Assembly: GCA_017983635.1 (NCBI GenBank)
Contig: JAGOBA010000015.1
Location: 34,462-98,461 of the forward strand
Reading direction: 5' to 3'
DNA: 64,000 bases
Origin: Alphaproteobacteria bacterium
GTDB taxonomy: Bacteria; Pseudomonadota; Alphaproteobacteria; Micropepsales; Micropepsaceae
Made by a program: the position numbers and the translations under genes. A model generated the notes under the pieces. The model did not search any database and was not told the origin of the DNA. It was given only the letters and a program-made list of their open reading frames with translations. Of this stretch, positions 35,748 through 44,989 are shown in pieces. Positions within the stretch are counted from its first letter, which is position 1; each line of letters begins with the position of its first letter.

Positions 35748-36989
35748 TTAAGTCTGCTCCGGCGTGCGCGCCGTCTTCAGCCGCCGCCTCAGTCCCAGGA
35801 TGTGACTGGCCAGCATATAGATGAGCAACGCGGCCAAGCCGAAGCCGATTTCGCGAAGCGGTAGGTCAGTACGCGCCTTCGACGCTTGCGCTTTCGCTGA
35901 GCGGTCTACGCGTGTGAACATGTCACCGGCCGCTCGGCTTGCGGTGTCCTTCATTGCCGAGAAGTTTTGGGTTGCGGTGTAAATGGTAGCGCTACCAGTT
36001 TGGCGCAGGGCGTAGCTGGCGTTTTGGAGCGTGACGCCGCCGTGTTGTGTCGTTGCTGCGGTAGAACCCTGGCTGCGCAACGAGGCGAGCGTGATTCCAC
36101 TGATGCCAGCCGTTGCGCTTGTACCGCCGGTGGGAAAGTCGATCGGCGATGACGTGGCGGGCGTGTTCTCCGAGCCGCGCAGTGCCGGTGCTTCATCGAA
36201 ACGGACAGACGCGCTTTGGCTTGCGGCTGACGAGGCCGGACCATTTACGAAGCTCGCGGCGACAGCGCTGACACCTTGGACGCTATTGCTGGAGCGGAGT
36301 AGCGGGGCTTCGCCGCCACTTGTGGCGGCGGATCGATCCGGTGTGCCCGGGGCAGGCGTGCCGCCGTGGTCATCCGGTCCGTTGCTGTCCCAGCTGCCGT
36401 CGTGACCAGCGACGATGCGTTCGGTCTTGCCGCCGTTGACGATTTCGATCTGGCTGCTGCTGCCGCGCAGGACGCGCGCGGTGCGACCGCGCTTGACGAG
36501 GGTGACCGCGCTGCGGCTGTCGGTTGCTACCTCGACCGTGCCTTCTTGAACGGCGACGGTGCTCCCGCCGTCGTCGATGGTCACGGTGAACGTCGTGCCT
36601 TTCACGATCGCGGCCAGATAAGGCGTGTCGACCTCGAAGTGGGGCGCGGTGCGCTTACCGACGTTGAACCAAACGGAGCCTGAGTTCTGGCGGATGCGGG
36701 TGATGAGGTTGGTGCCGTCGGTCAGCGTGATGCTGCTGAGGGGACCAAGCGCGATTTGCTCGCCGCCGCGGCGCAGCATCATGCGTCCGCTCGGGCCGGT
36801 GCTGACGACCGTACCGTTCGGCAGCGGGGCTTTCGGGTCGAGCGCGACCGGAAAGATGCCGCCGGTGCTGACCATTGTTTCGCCGGATGACTGAATGATT
36901 CGCCACGCCAAACGCGCCTCGTCGGCATTCGCCGCGAAGGCGAATAGCGTTTGCAGCGTCAGCAGAACGGCAAGAATCGTCCTTCGCAT
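35748..36989 (-). CDS. FecR-domain secreted protein with C-terminal anchor
   Basis: Protein of 413 aa. Signal peptide (ILAVLLTLQTLFAFAANA); FecR-like beta domain around 70-170 (GPLSSITLTDGTNLITRIRQ; HFEVDTPYLAAIVKGTTFTV; VAVQEGTVEV); a Ser/Thr/Ala-rich low-complexity stretch; and a C-terminal membrane helix (IGFGLAALLIYMLASHILGL) with a basic tail. The RRT start is supported by GAGGAG 8 bases upstream. FecR domains of this stand-alone kind are found in surface or matrix proteins, not only in iron sigma-factor regulation. No sigma-factor gene is adjacent. Confidence 0.82.
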   Translation of the reverse strand: MRRTILAVLLTLQTLFAFAANADEARLAWRIIQSSGETMVSTGGIFPVALDPKAPLPNGTVVSTGPSGRMMLRRGGEQIALGPLSSITLTDGTNLITRIRQNSGSVWFNVGKRTAPHFEVDTPYLAAIVKGTTFTVTIDDGGSTVAVQEGTVEVATDSRSAVTLVKRGRTARVLRGSSSQIEIVNGGKTERIVAGHDGSWDSNGPDDHGGTPAPGTPDRSAATSGGEAPLLRSSNSVQGVSAVAASFVNGPASSAASQSASVRFDEAPALRGSENTPATSSPIDFPTGGTSATAGISGITLASLRSQGSTAATTQHGGVTLQNASYALRQTGSATIYTATQNFSAMKDTASRAAGDMFTRVDRSAKAQASKARTDLPLREIGFGLAALLIYMLASHILGLRRRLKTARTPEQT

Positions 36990-37156
36990 GGCCAGCACTC
37001 CTCGGCGGAAAATTCGCTCTTCCCCGCCTGGACGATGCTTGGAACGGCCGCAACAAATTGGAAACAAATGGAGTTAATCTGCTGCCAGCGTCAGGTGATG
37101 TTCCTTAGCACTAACAATTGGCTAACGGTTGCGACGTCGCGCGGCAGAAAATCGAA

Positions 37157-37190
37157 GAGCCCCGGGACGACGCGTCGTTCCACGGGGCTC
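37157..37190 (-). terminator. Probable terminator hairpin
   Basis: Stem of about 16 pairs with two single-base bulges: GAGCCCCG pairs with CGGGGCTC, and ACGACG with CGTCGT at the tip. On the minus strand the stem is followed by TTCGATTTTC, a fair U-rich tract. It would end minus-strand transcripts coming from 37,660 leftward, before the FecR-gene promoter. Confidence 0.5.
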
Positions 37191-37346
37191 ATCATCACTT
37201 CCGACTTATGGCCAGCAAAACCGGCCTGGTTTACGTGGGCTCATCGCCCCGTTGTCAATTTTCAGCTTTGGCTTCTTGAAATGGCTCGCCCCGCGCGACG
37301 TCTGGCTGTCGCAAATCAGTAGATTGGCCGTGCGGTTATCGAGCCT

Positions 37347-37369
37347 TGCCCTCGCGGCTTGCGAGGGCA
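37347..37369. repeat. Perfect inverted repeat (hairpin)
   Basis: TGCCCTCGC at 37347-37355 and its exact complement at 37361-37369 with a 5-base loop. No T tract follows on either strand, so it is not a typical intrinsic terminator. It may be a structural element in a transcript or a protein binding site. Confidence 0.6.
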
Positions 37370-37662
37370 TTGAGACTGTCCGGTGGCGTCATGCTCCCTC
37401 CGTCAGTAGTTGACCTTCGCGACGATCCCGCACCTAGGGCTCACGCTCATTCGCGACAACTCAGGGCGATCGCTTTCGATTGCGCCCGCACCTGTCATCG
37501 AGCGATGGCGGCCAGTCATCCGAAGACTTCATTGGCAGCATCGTCACTATTGAGTTTGTTCCTCTCACAGTGAGAGTCAAGTGTGCAGGCGTGCAATGCA
37601 CAAGAGTTCGCTGCAATCGCAACGATCTTCCACGCGGGCGCACGGATGTTGCGCGTTAGCGA

Positions 37663-39669
37663 TCAGTGCATCGTGCGCGAGAGGCGGCGAATGGGCACCC
37701 ACTTCGCTTGGGCGCGCGCGGGCGGATTGATGCGGCGGAAGAGTGCGCCGATGCCGCGCAGACTCAGACTCGCGAATAACCTTGTGATGCCGGCGGGCTT
37801 TGCGCGCGCGTCGCACATGTCGGCGTAGGCGTCGCCAGAGCGATGCGCCAGGCGCACGACGGTCGCGAACTCGCCAACAGTGCGGCCGGTGAAGGAGAGA
37901 CCGAAGGCACTGCGGCCCGAGGCGTCCGTTTGGCGCGAGAGTTGGACAGGTAGCACCGTGTCGCCGAATGGCGAGCGCAGCGTCAGTTGCCCGGCAAGTG
38001 CGCGCGCCGGCAAATCGACGACGCCTTTGGCCAGGAACCGCGCGCCGTGAACCGAGATGTCCGAGAGGCGGCCGGCGAAGCGCTCGCCGCCGAGCAAGAG
38101 TTCAGCTTCGAGCCGTTTGGACATGCGCGGCGATAGACGGCGCTGGCGCGGCTCGGCGATTGCTCCGAGCAAACAGGCGAAGAGGCATGCGGTGAAGAGG
38201 GTCAGCACGAGCAAGGGTGCCGTGATCGTTTGTAGTTCAGGTTTCATGAAGGTGGCGGCGATGCCGGCGGTCGTGCCGGCGAGGGCGATCGCGAAGACGA
38301 TCACCAGGAGGCCGTTCGCGTGTTCAGGGTCGGGGACGCGATCGGTCTTGTCGCGTTTGCGCAGCAGCGTAAACAGTGACGGTGCCGTGAGCAGCGACTC
38401 CAGGATTTCGCTCCAACAAGCGATGAGGGCACCACGCATGCCGGCGTTCAGAACGCCCGCCATTGTCACAGCGATCAAGAGGCTGCCGAGCGCGATGGCG
38501 GCGCCCTCGATCGGGCCGACACCACCGTAGAGCTGGATGTTGCGCAGCAAGGCAAGTGGCGGAATCGCGAATGCGATCGCCCATGCGAATGGCAAGAGCG
38601 CACCGAAGAGCGCCGGCATCCATGCAAGGCGCTCGCGCAAGGTGAGGCCCCTGGCGAGCAGCGGGTCGCGGGTCAACGCTGCGTCGATGGTGCCGATGCG
38701 TTGCGCCAGCCGCCCGCGCAAATACTCGCGCACGGTGTCCGGGGCGAGGCTTGCGATCATTGGGCGGCTGACGATCCCGCGGTGCCAACCGGCTTCGGCG
38801 GCGCGTAACCGCGCGGGCGCGTCAGGGCGCAGGTTCCAGCGCGAGCAGCTGCCCGAGGCCGACAAGGCGGCGCGGCGCCAGACAGTGCGTTGGCTGAGGC
38901 CAAGTCCGCCCGTCGCGGCGCCGATCGTCTTCAGGCACGATTTGAAGAACGTGCCGGGGTCGTTGGGCAGGCGCTGCGCTATGTCGATGTCGGTGAGAAC
39001 GGGGTCGCCATCGATCGCAAAGGCCGGGACATCGCAGAAAGCGAGGCGTGGGTTGCCCGTGAACCCCGCAGCAATGCGGCGGAAGAGATCGGGAGTCGGC
39101 GTTTCGCCGGCGTTCAGCACAAGCACCAGGCTTCCCGCGGTGCGGGCAAGCGCGGCATTGATCGTCGAGCCCGCGGTCGCCTCAGACGATGCGGCCAGCC
39201 ATGAGGCCTTCATGCGCTCAGCGAGCGCGCTCAGCGACTCCGCTTTGTCGGTCGCGCGATCGAGCCCGACGAGGTGGAGACGAATGAGATCCGTCGGGTA
39301 ATCGAGCTGCGATGCGGCGGCGAGCGAGTACGCGGCCTTCGGTGCTTGTCTCGGGTCGGCGATCAGGATGAAGACGTCCGCCGTCGGCAACTCGTGCTCG
39401 GAGACCGCTTCGGGTTTAATCTCGATCGAGGCGGGCATGATGTCGGCGAGCGCGGCCAGCGTCAGCGCGATGGCGATAAATGCCTCGACGGCGAAGAGTA
39501 AAATCGACAGTGTGAGACCTGTGGCCGTCAAATCTGTCAGCGTCGTGTCTACACGCCAGAGTAGGTGCACCATCAGAAGTGCGGCGCCTGCTCCAAGCGT
39601 CAGAGCGCGCGACGTCGGAATCGATCGAAAAACGATCCGTTCTGATGAGTTAGGCGCGTGTTTTACCAT
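37663..39669 (-). CDS. Degenerate GT2-like membrane protein with PilZ domain
   Basis: Protein of 668 aa. Two N-terminal membrane helices, a cytoplasmic glycosyltransferase-2-like region (VFILIADPRQAPKAA, VLVLNAGETPTPDLF), several further helices, and a C-terminal PilZ-like domain (RRLSPRMSKRLEAELLL, LSDISVHGARFL). The layout resembles bacterial cellulose synthase, but the catalytic signatures are altered: the DxD position reads NAGE, and the QxxRW motif reads AQRIG. It may bind cyclic di-GMP through PilZ and act as a regulator or scaffold, not as an active synthase. The ATG at 39669 is used; the frame is open upstream without family sequence. Confidence 0.7.
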   Translation of the reverse strand: MVKHAPNSSERIVFRSIPTSRALTLGAGAALLMVHLLWRVDTTLTDLTATGLTLSILLFAVEAFIAIALTLAALADIMPASIEIKPEAVSEHELPTADVFILIADPRQAPKAAYSLAAASQLDYPTDLIRLHLVGLDRATDKAESLSALAERMKASWLAASSEATAGSTINAALARTAGSLVLVLNAGETPTPDLFRRIAAGFTGNPRLAFCDVPAFAIDGDPVLTDIDIAQRLPNDPGTFFKSCLKTIGAATGGLGLSQRTVWRRAALSASGSCSRWNLRPDAPARLRAAEAGWHRGIVSRPMIASLAPDTVREYLRGRLAQRIGTIDAALTRDPLLARGLTLRERLAWMPALFGALLPFAWAIAFAIPPLALLRNIQLYGGVGPIEGAAIALGSLLIAVTMAGVLNAGMRGALIACWSEILESLLTAPSLFTLLRKRDKTDRVPDPEHANGLLVIVFAIALAGTTAGIAATFMKPELQTITAPLLVLTLFTACLFACLLGAIAEPRQRRLSPRMSKRLEAELLLGGERFAGRLSDISVHGARFLAKGVVDLPARALAGQLTLRSPFGDTVLPVQLSRQTDASGRSAFGLSFTGRTVGEFATVVRLAHRSGDAYADMCDARAKPAGITRLFASLSLRGIGALFRRINPPARAQAKWVPIRRLSRTMH

Positions 39670-39800
39670 GCTCACTGAACTGCCCCTCGCTACGCGCGAA
39701 TCGCCCCGAATCGCACCTAGAAGGGAATCGCAAGTTGAGTCCAGCAACCAGTGGCAATATTGACTCAGTTTCTTCCAATCGATTCCGGCGACGAAATTTG

Positions 39801-40139
39801 ATGACCGAACCACGTTTGAAAACTTCGATTTGGGCCGCCGCTTTGATCCGCCGCGCGGAGGTGAACGGTGCGTCCGCTTTCGTTGCGCGCAAAGGAGACG
39901 CAGAGTCCGGTGCGGTGATCGTGAAGGTCGCATTGCTCAACGGCACGGCGCGTGTGTGGTCGTCGGCGTACGGACGCGACGGCGAGCGGCGCTGGGTGCG
40001 TGCAACCGGCGCGGAAGTTGTGCCGGACGCGGACGCGGAGAGTTACGTCGCGCGGGCACGCGCTCGCGACGAGGATCTCTGGGTGATCGAAATCGAAGAC
40101 AAACACGGGCGCGATTTTCTGACGGAGGCGAAGGAGTGA
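39801..40139 (+). CDS. DUF1491 family protein
   Basis: Protein of 112 aa with the DUF1491 pattern: PRLKTSIWAAALIRRAEVNG, FVARKGDAESGAVIVKV, and WVIEIEDKHGRDFLTEA at the end. This family is small, cytoplasmic and typical of alphaproteobacteria; its function is unknown. It is divergent from the GT2/PilZ gene (131-base gap) and convergent with the esterase-like gene (12-base gap). Confidence 0.88.
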   Translation: MTEPRLKTSIWAAALIRRAEVNGASAFVARKGDAESGAVIVKVALLNGTARVWSSAYGRDGERRWVRATGAEVVPDADAESYVARARARDEDLWVIEIEDKHGRDFLTEAKE

Positions 40140-40151
40140 GCTGCGCTTTGC

Positions 40152-41144
40152 TTAGCGCAGCTTGAACTCAAACGTTCCCGTCACGCCCAGGTCGCGGGCG
40201 AAGCTTCCGTTGGTGAGGTAAGCTTTCGCGTCGGCGTTGCCGAGGAGGTAGGCGTCCCAGTAGGCGAGCGAGGCTTTCTGGATCAGGGCGTGGAACATTG
40301 GGTCGTTGGGGCGGGAGTTGCCGCGCAGGTCGCGGCCTGAGAAGATCATATGATCGCCGCCGTTGAAGACGAGCAGAAATTTGTCGGTGTTGAAGATGTT
40401 CTGATAGGGAATCTGACGGTCGGAGGCTGGGACCGAGGCATCGAGAGGGTTCTTGTCTTCCGTGCCGGTCATATGAAATGTCGGGATGCGGATGGTCGCG
40501 AACGCTTCGCGCGGATCGCCGCGTTGCGGCTTTGACGGGCTGTAGGCGATCGACGCTTTGATCCGAGCATCGTCGAACGAGATGCGGCCGCCGCCGAGGT
40601 TTTGGCCCGAGAGCGCCATTGTCGTTATGGCGCCGAACGAATGACCGGACATGCCGAGGCGGGTCAGGTCGAGGCGACCGCGCAGGCGGGCGTCGCCTTG
40701 GTTCATCTTTTCCAGTTCGTCGATCGCGAACGGGATGTCGTTGAAGCGATCGATGGTGACGGCAGGGGAGATGCTCTTCTTCAATTTGTCGCGCAGGTCC
40801 GAGCGGTCGAGCCCGCCGCCGCTTCCACCGCCGAGTTCGCCGAGCACCGCCGGTGTGTCGGACCCGGCGTGCTGCACGGCGACGGCGACGTAGCCGTTCT
40901 CGGCCAGGAAGCGCAGCAGGTACTCCGCTCCGTCGCGGTTCCCGCCGAGGCCGTGAGAGAATATGACGACGGCGCGGGCGCCGGGTGCATTGGCGGGTAG
41001 GTAGATCTTGTAGGGGACGACGCGGTTGGCGCGGGCGGTGTCCGTCCACTCGCCGTAGGAGACGTCAGCCGTGAAGCGCGTGTCGGCGCGGGCGGGGCTG
41101 AAGATAAGGAGGGCAAGGGCGAGTGCGGCGACAAGTCGGAGCAT
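40152..41144 (-). CDS. Secreted alpha/beta hydrolase (PAF-acetylhydrolase-like)
   Basis: Protein of 330 aa with a signal peptide ([20 protein letters not shown]). The nucleophile is S169 in GMSGHSFGA, with oxyanion-region motif [11 protein letters not shown] and a late GGDHMIFSG that should include the catalytic His. A Gly-rich loop ([15 protein letters not shown]) is unusual. It probably hydrolyses esters or lipids in the periplasm. It is a single gene between the DUF1491 and dehydratase genes. Confidence 0.82.
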   Translation of the reverse strand: MLRLVAALALALLIFSPARADTRFTADVSYGEWTDTARANRVVPYKIYLPANAPGARAVVIFSHGLGGNRDGAEYLLRFLAENGYVAVAVQHAGSDTPAVLGELGGGSGGGLDRSDLRDKLKKSISPAVTIDRFNDIPFAIDELEKMNQGDARLRGRLDLTRLGMSGHSFGAITTMALSGQNLGGGRISFDDARIKASIAYSPSKPQRGDPREAFATIRIPTFHMTGTEDKNPLDASVPASDRQIPYQNIFNTDKFLLVFNGGDHMIFSGRDLRGNSRPNDPMFHALIQKASLAYWDAYLLGNADAKAYLTNGSFARDLGVTGTFEFKLR

Positions 41145-41222
41145 GGCTTTCCTTATGGCGGGCAGGGCAGTGACCGTGACAATCTAGGGGCACAAACGTT
41201 CTGTCAGGGCAATATCCGTCGC

Positions 41223-42986
41223 ATGAGCAAATTTCTCCGCAGCCGCCGTTGGTTCGACAATCCGGACAATCCCGGGATGACGGCGCTGTATTTGGAACGA
41301 TACCTGAACTATGGGCTGACGCGGGACGAACTGCAGTCGGGTAAGCCGATCATCGGGATCGCGCAGACGGGGTCGGATCTGAGCCCGTGCAATCGCCACC
41401 ACGTCGAGCTTGCCAAACGGGTGCGTGAGGGCATCGCGCAGGCCGGCGGAATCGCCATCGAGTTTCCGGTGCATCCGATTCAGGAAACGGGCAAGCGGCC
41501 GACGGCGGCGCTCGACCGAAATCTAGCCTATCTCGGTTTGGTCGAGGTGTTGCACGGCTATCCGCTCGACGGCGTTGTGCTGACGACCGGCTGCGATAAG
41601 ACGACGCCGGCGTGTTTGATGGCGGCGGCGACGGTGAACATCCCAGCGATCGTGCTCTCCGGTGGGCCAATGCTCGATGGCGTGTGGCGGGGACAGCGCG
41701 CGGGTTCAGGTACGATCATTTGGCAAGGGCGACAGATGCTCGCCAAGGGCGAGATCGGCTACCAGGAGTTCATGGAGATGGCGGCGGCGAGTGCGCCGTC
41801 GGCCGGGCACTGCAACACCATGGGCACGGCGCTCTCGATGAATTCGCTGGCGGAGGCGCTGGGGATGTCGTTGCCGGGGTGCGCGTCCATTCCTGCGCCC
41901 TATCGCGAGCGGGCGCAGATGGCGCATGCGACGGGCGTGCGGATCGTCGAGATGGTGCGCGAGGACTTGAAGCCATCGGACGTGATGACGAAGTCGGCGT
42001 TTGTGAATGCGATCCGCGTTGCAGCGGCGATAGGGGCGTCGACGAATTGTCCGCCGCATCTAATCGCGATCGCGCGGCATATGGGGGTTGAGCTCTCGCT
42101 CAGCGACTGGCAGACCCATGGGTATGAGGTGCCGCTGATCGTGAACTGTATGCCGGCGGGCGCGCATCTGGGCGAAGGCTTTCACCGCGCGGGTGGAATT
42201 CCGGCCGTGGTTGCCGCGCTGATGGAAGCGGGGCTGATCGAGACCGGCGCGCTGACCGTGACCGGGCGGTCGATGGGCGAGAACTGCCGCGGGCGCGTCG
42301 CCATCGATCCGGATGTCATTCGCGCGGTGAAGGCGCCGCTGAAGGCGAATGCTGGGTTCTTGGTGATGTCGGGCAATCTGTTCGACGCGGCGATCATGAA
42401 AACGAGCGTCATCGGCGACGAGTTTGCGAAACGTTATCTCGGCAAAGGCGGTGCGTTCGAGGGACGCGCGATCGTGTTCGAGGGGCCGGAGGATTATCAT
42501 GAGCGGATCAACGACGCGTCGCTTGGCATCGACGAGAACTGTATCCTTGTAATGCGCAACACCGGGCCGATCGGTTATCCGGGCTCGGCGGAGGTCGTGA
42601 ACATGCAGCCGCCGGACGCGCTAATCAGACGCGGTATCACGGCGCTGCCCTGCATCGGTGACGGACGGCAGAGCGGGACGAGCGCGAGCGCATCGATCTT
42701 GAACGCGTCGCCTGAGGCGGTGGTTGGCGGCGGGTTGGCGTTGCTCAAGACCGGGGACATGGTGCGTATCGACCTCAACACGCGGCGCGTCGATGCGCTG
42801 GTCGCAGCCGAGGAATGGGAGCGGCGGCGCAAGGCGTGGACACCGCCAAAGCTTGTTTCGCAGACGCCGTGGGAGGAAGTCGCGCGCGCGAATACGGGAC
42901 AGCTTTCGACGGGCGCGTGTTTCGAACCCGCGACGCTCTACATCGACATCATCAAGACGCGCGGCGAAGCGCGGGATTCGCACTAA
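41223..42986 (+). CDS. IlvD/EDD-family sugar-acid dehydratase
   Basis: Protein of 587 aa. The iron-sulfur cysteines are C56 (SPCNRH), C124 (TGCDKTTPA) and C197 (GHCNTMGTA), with the active-site DGRQSGTSA motif near the C-terminus. This group removes water from sugar acids such as L-arabonate or D-xylonate, or from dihydroxy acids in isoleucine/valine synthesis. The N-terminal [18 protein letters not shown] is typical of the pentonate/hexonate dehydratase branch, so a sugar-acid role is favoured over IlvD. Substrate not determined. Confidence 0.85.
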   Translation: MSKFLRSRRWFDNPDNPGMTALYLERYLNYGLTRDELQSGKPIIGIAQTGSDLSPCNRHHVELAKRVREGIAQAGGIAIEFPVHPIQETGKRPTAALDRNLAYLGLVEVLHGYPLDGVVLTTGCDKTTPACLMAAATVNIPAIVLSGGPMLDGVWRGQRAGSGTIIWQGRQMLAKGEIGYQEFMEMAAASAPSAGHCNTMGTALSMNSLAEALGMSLPGCASIPAPYRERAQMAHATGVRIVEMVREDLKPSDVMTKSAFVNAIRVAAAIGASTNCPPHLIAIARHMGVELSLSDWQTHGYEVPLIVNCMPAGAHLGEGFHRAGGIPAVVAALMEAGLIETGALTVTGRSMGENCRGRVAIDPDVIRAVKAPLKANAGFLVMSGNLFDAAIMKTSVIGDEFAKRYLGKGGAFEGRAIVFEGPEDYHERINDASLGIDENCILVMRNTGPIGYPGSAEVVNMQPPDALIRRGITALPCIGDGRQSGTSASASILNASPEAVVGGGLALLKTGDMVRIDLNTRRVDALVAAEEWERRRKAWTPPKLVSQTPWEEVARANTGQLSTGACFEPATLYIDIIKTRGEARDSH

Positions 42987-42989
42987 GCC

Positions 42990-43184
42990 ATGTCAAACTG
43001 GTACTTCGACGAAGACACGATGATTGCCCTTGTGGTCGGGCTTGCGGCCGCCGTGTGTGTGGCATTTGCCGTTCGGCAGTTCCGCGCCGGTCGCCCCATC
43101 GTCGGCGTCGTGTGGTCGATCGGGGCGGCGGTGCTTGCGTTCGTGACGTGGTACTTTGCGGTGTTCACGATCAGGATGTTCTAA
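42990..43184 (+). CDS. Small two-helix membrane protein
   Basis: Protein of 64 aa starting 3 bases after the dehydratase stop. Two hydrophobic helices (MIALVVGLAAAVCVAFAV and VVWSIGAAVLAFVTWYFAVF) are joined by a short basic loop (RQFRAGRP). I do not recognise the family. Tight spacing suggests co-expression with the dehydratase. It ends 17 bases before the convergent sulfatase stop. Confidence 0.6.
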   Translation: MSNWYFDEDTMIALVVGLAAAVCVAFAVRQFRAGRPIVGVVWSIGAAVLAFVTWYFAVFTIRMF

Positions 43185-43201
43185 ACCGGCTCAGTGGCGC
43201 T

Positions 43202-44989
43202 TCACCTGGTCTCTTGCGTGTTGCGTTTGCGGAATCGGCCTGAGATGGCGCGCCACGTCAGAACGCTAAGGCCGATGAGCATCACGGCGGCGAGTGCCAA
43301 GATCCACCAATAGAAGCTCAGCTGGCGAGCGAGCGCGTTTCTTTCAACTTGGCGCTGGACGTTGTAGCCGTCGGGCATCGGCAGGACACCCATTTGCTCC
43401 GTATACGTCTTATAGGCGGCGCGCATGTCTTTCAGCCGCTCGGGGTCTTGCGCCGACAGATCCTTCGTTTCGCCCGGGTCGGCCGCCAAGTTGTAGAGAC
43501 GCCATGTGCCGTCGCCGAGCGCGCCGCCGTTCCTCAAGATTTTGTAATCGCCCTTAAAGAGCGCGGCATTGCCTGAGACTTCGATGCCGACGCCGGCGTC
43601 GTCAGGGTGGGTGCGCTCGGCCGTGCCTTCGAGCACGGGACGAAGCGAGCGGCCGTTGATGGGCACCGCGCCTTCGCCCGCGGTCTCGCCGACACCGGCG
43701 AAGTCGAGAATGGTCGGCGTCACGTCCGTCACGAAGGCGGGCGCTTGTTTCTTCGACGGCGCGATGCCGGGGCCTGCGATGACGAACGGTACGCGCAGGC
43801 CACCCTCGGTGGTGTAGAACTTGAAAAGCTTGGCGGGCGACGAAACCGCCGCTGCCCATTCGGGACCTATGAACGCGAGGCTGCCCTTTTCTCCCAAGGT
43901 CTCGACGCTCCAGTTGTAACCGTTTAGCGCCATCCAGACGTTCATGCCCATGGCGTGGACCGGGTCCGAGGGTTCCGGCCCGTTGTCCGAGGTCACGATG
44001 AAGATGGTGTTGTCGAGTTCGCCCGTCGTCTTCACGTGCTCGATCAGGCGGCCAATGGCGTTGTCCATCGCCTCCAACATGCCGGAATAGACGGCCATCG
44101 CCTTGGCGTAGATTACCTTTTCATCCGCGGTGAGCGTTTCCCATTTGCGCATCGTCTCCGGCATTGCCGCGAGCGGGGCGTCTTGCGGGATGAGGCCCAA
44201 ACTCTTCGCCCGTTTCCAACGGGCTTCGCGCAGCTTGGCCCAGCCTTCGTCGAACTTGCCCTCATAGCGCGCGGTGTATTCGCGCGGCGCTTGTACGGGG
44301 ATGTGGACCGCTTGGAACGCGACGTAGGCGAAGAAGGGGGCGCCATTGGAGGTGCCGGTACTCATGTAGTCGATCATGCGGTCGACGATGAGGTCGGAGG
44401 AGTAGAAGGCCTCCGGCATGTCAGCGGGCTTGCCGTCTTCGAACCACGGCGCGTCGCGGTAGTAGGGCATGTAGGGCTTGGCTTCCCAATTGTCCGCACC
44501 AGACGCATCGAGTGCGAGCGAACGGTCGAAACCGTGAGCGCTGGGCAAGTCGCCGGGTTCGTGGCCGAGGTGCCACTTGCCCGTCATATACGTGCGATAG
44601 CCAGCGGCCTTCAGGCGTGCGGCGACGGTGGTGACACCGGGCTCCAAGCGCAAGCTGTAGCCGGGCTTGCCTTTCTGCTCCGGCGGAAGGACTTCTTCGA
44701 TCGTCGCGACGCCGGTCTTGTGATTGTCGATGCCGGTCAAGAGCATTGCGCGCGATGGCGAGCAGAGCGGTGAGGTGTGGTAGCTCGTGAAGAGCGCGCC
44801 GCGACCCGCTAACGCATCGATGTTGGGCGTGCGCGCCTCGCCGCCATAGGCGCCGAAGTCCATCAGCGCTGCGTCGTCGACGAGGATGAGCACAACGTTG
44901 GGGCGTTTCGCGGGCACGGGTGCCGTGTCCGCATGCGCGGCGGCGGCCAATGCCGCGACGAGCGCGATCAGAATGGCGATGAGTCTCAT
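43202..44989 (-). CDS. Membrane-anchored periplasmic sulfatase
   Basis: Protein of 595 aa. Signal peptide (LIAILIALVAALAAAAHA), metal-binding LILVDDA, and the type I formylglycine motif CSPSR with C76. GKWHLGH and TSDNGPE are further sulfatase signatures. A C-terminal helix (ILALAAVMLIGLSVLTW) followed by a basic tail anchors it to the inner membrane. The start is the ATG at 44989, overlapping the formylglycine-enzyme gene by 4 bases, so enzyme and activator are co-translated. The substrate is an organic sulfate ester of unknown kind. Confidence 0.9.
   Translation of the reverse strand: MRLIAILIALVAALAAAAHADTAPVPAKRPNVVLILVDDAALMDFGAYGGEARTPNIDALAGRGALFTSYHTSPLCSPSRAMLLTGIDNHKTGVATIEEVLPPEQKGKPGYSLRLEPGVTTVAARLKAAGYRTYMTGKWHLGHEPGDLPSAHGFDRSLALDASGADNWEAKPYMPYYRDAPWFEDGKPADMPEAFYSSDLIVDRMIDYMSTGTSNGAPFFAYVAFQAVHIPVQAPREYTARYEGKFDEGWAKLREARWKRAKSLGLIPQDAPLAAMPETMRKWETLTADEKVIYAKAMAVYSGMLEAMDNAIGRLIEHVKTTGELDNTIFIVTSDNGPEPSDPVHAMGMNVWMALNGYNWSVETLGEKGSLAFIGPEWAAAVSSPAKLFKFYTTEGGLRVPFVIAGPGIAPSKKQAPAFVTDVTPTILDFAGVGETAGEGAVPINGRSLRPVLEGTAERTHPDDAGVGIEVSGNAALFKGDYKILRNGGALGDGTWRLYNLAADPGETKDLSAQDPERLKDMRAAYKTYTEQMGVLPMPDGYNVQRQVERNALARQLSFYWWILALAAVMLIGLSVLTWRAISGRFRKRNTQETR

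Larger units (their letters stand above)
36990..37662. other. 673-base intergenic region with two stable hairpins
   Basis: No convincing gene. It contains two strong stem-loops, at 37157-37190 and 37347-37369, described separately. Short frames are present on both strands, but none has a good start site or a recognisable product. The FecR-gene promoter should be at the left end, around 37,030-37,100, where the sequence is more A/T-rich. A small RNA is a possibility for the 37,157-37,660 part. Confidence 0.45.
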
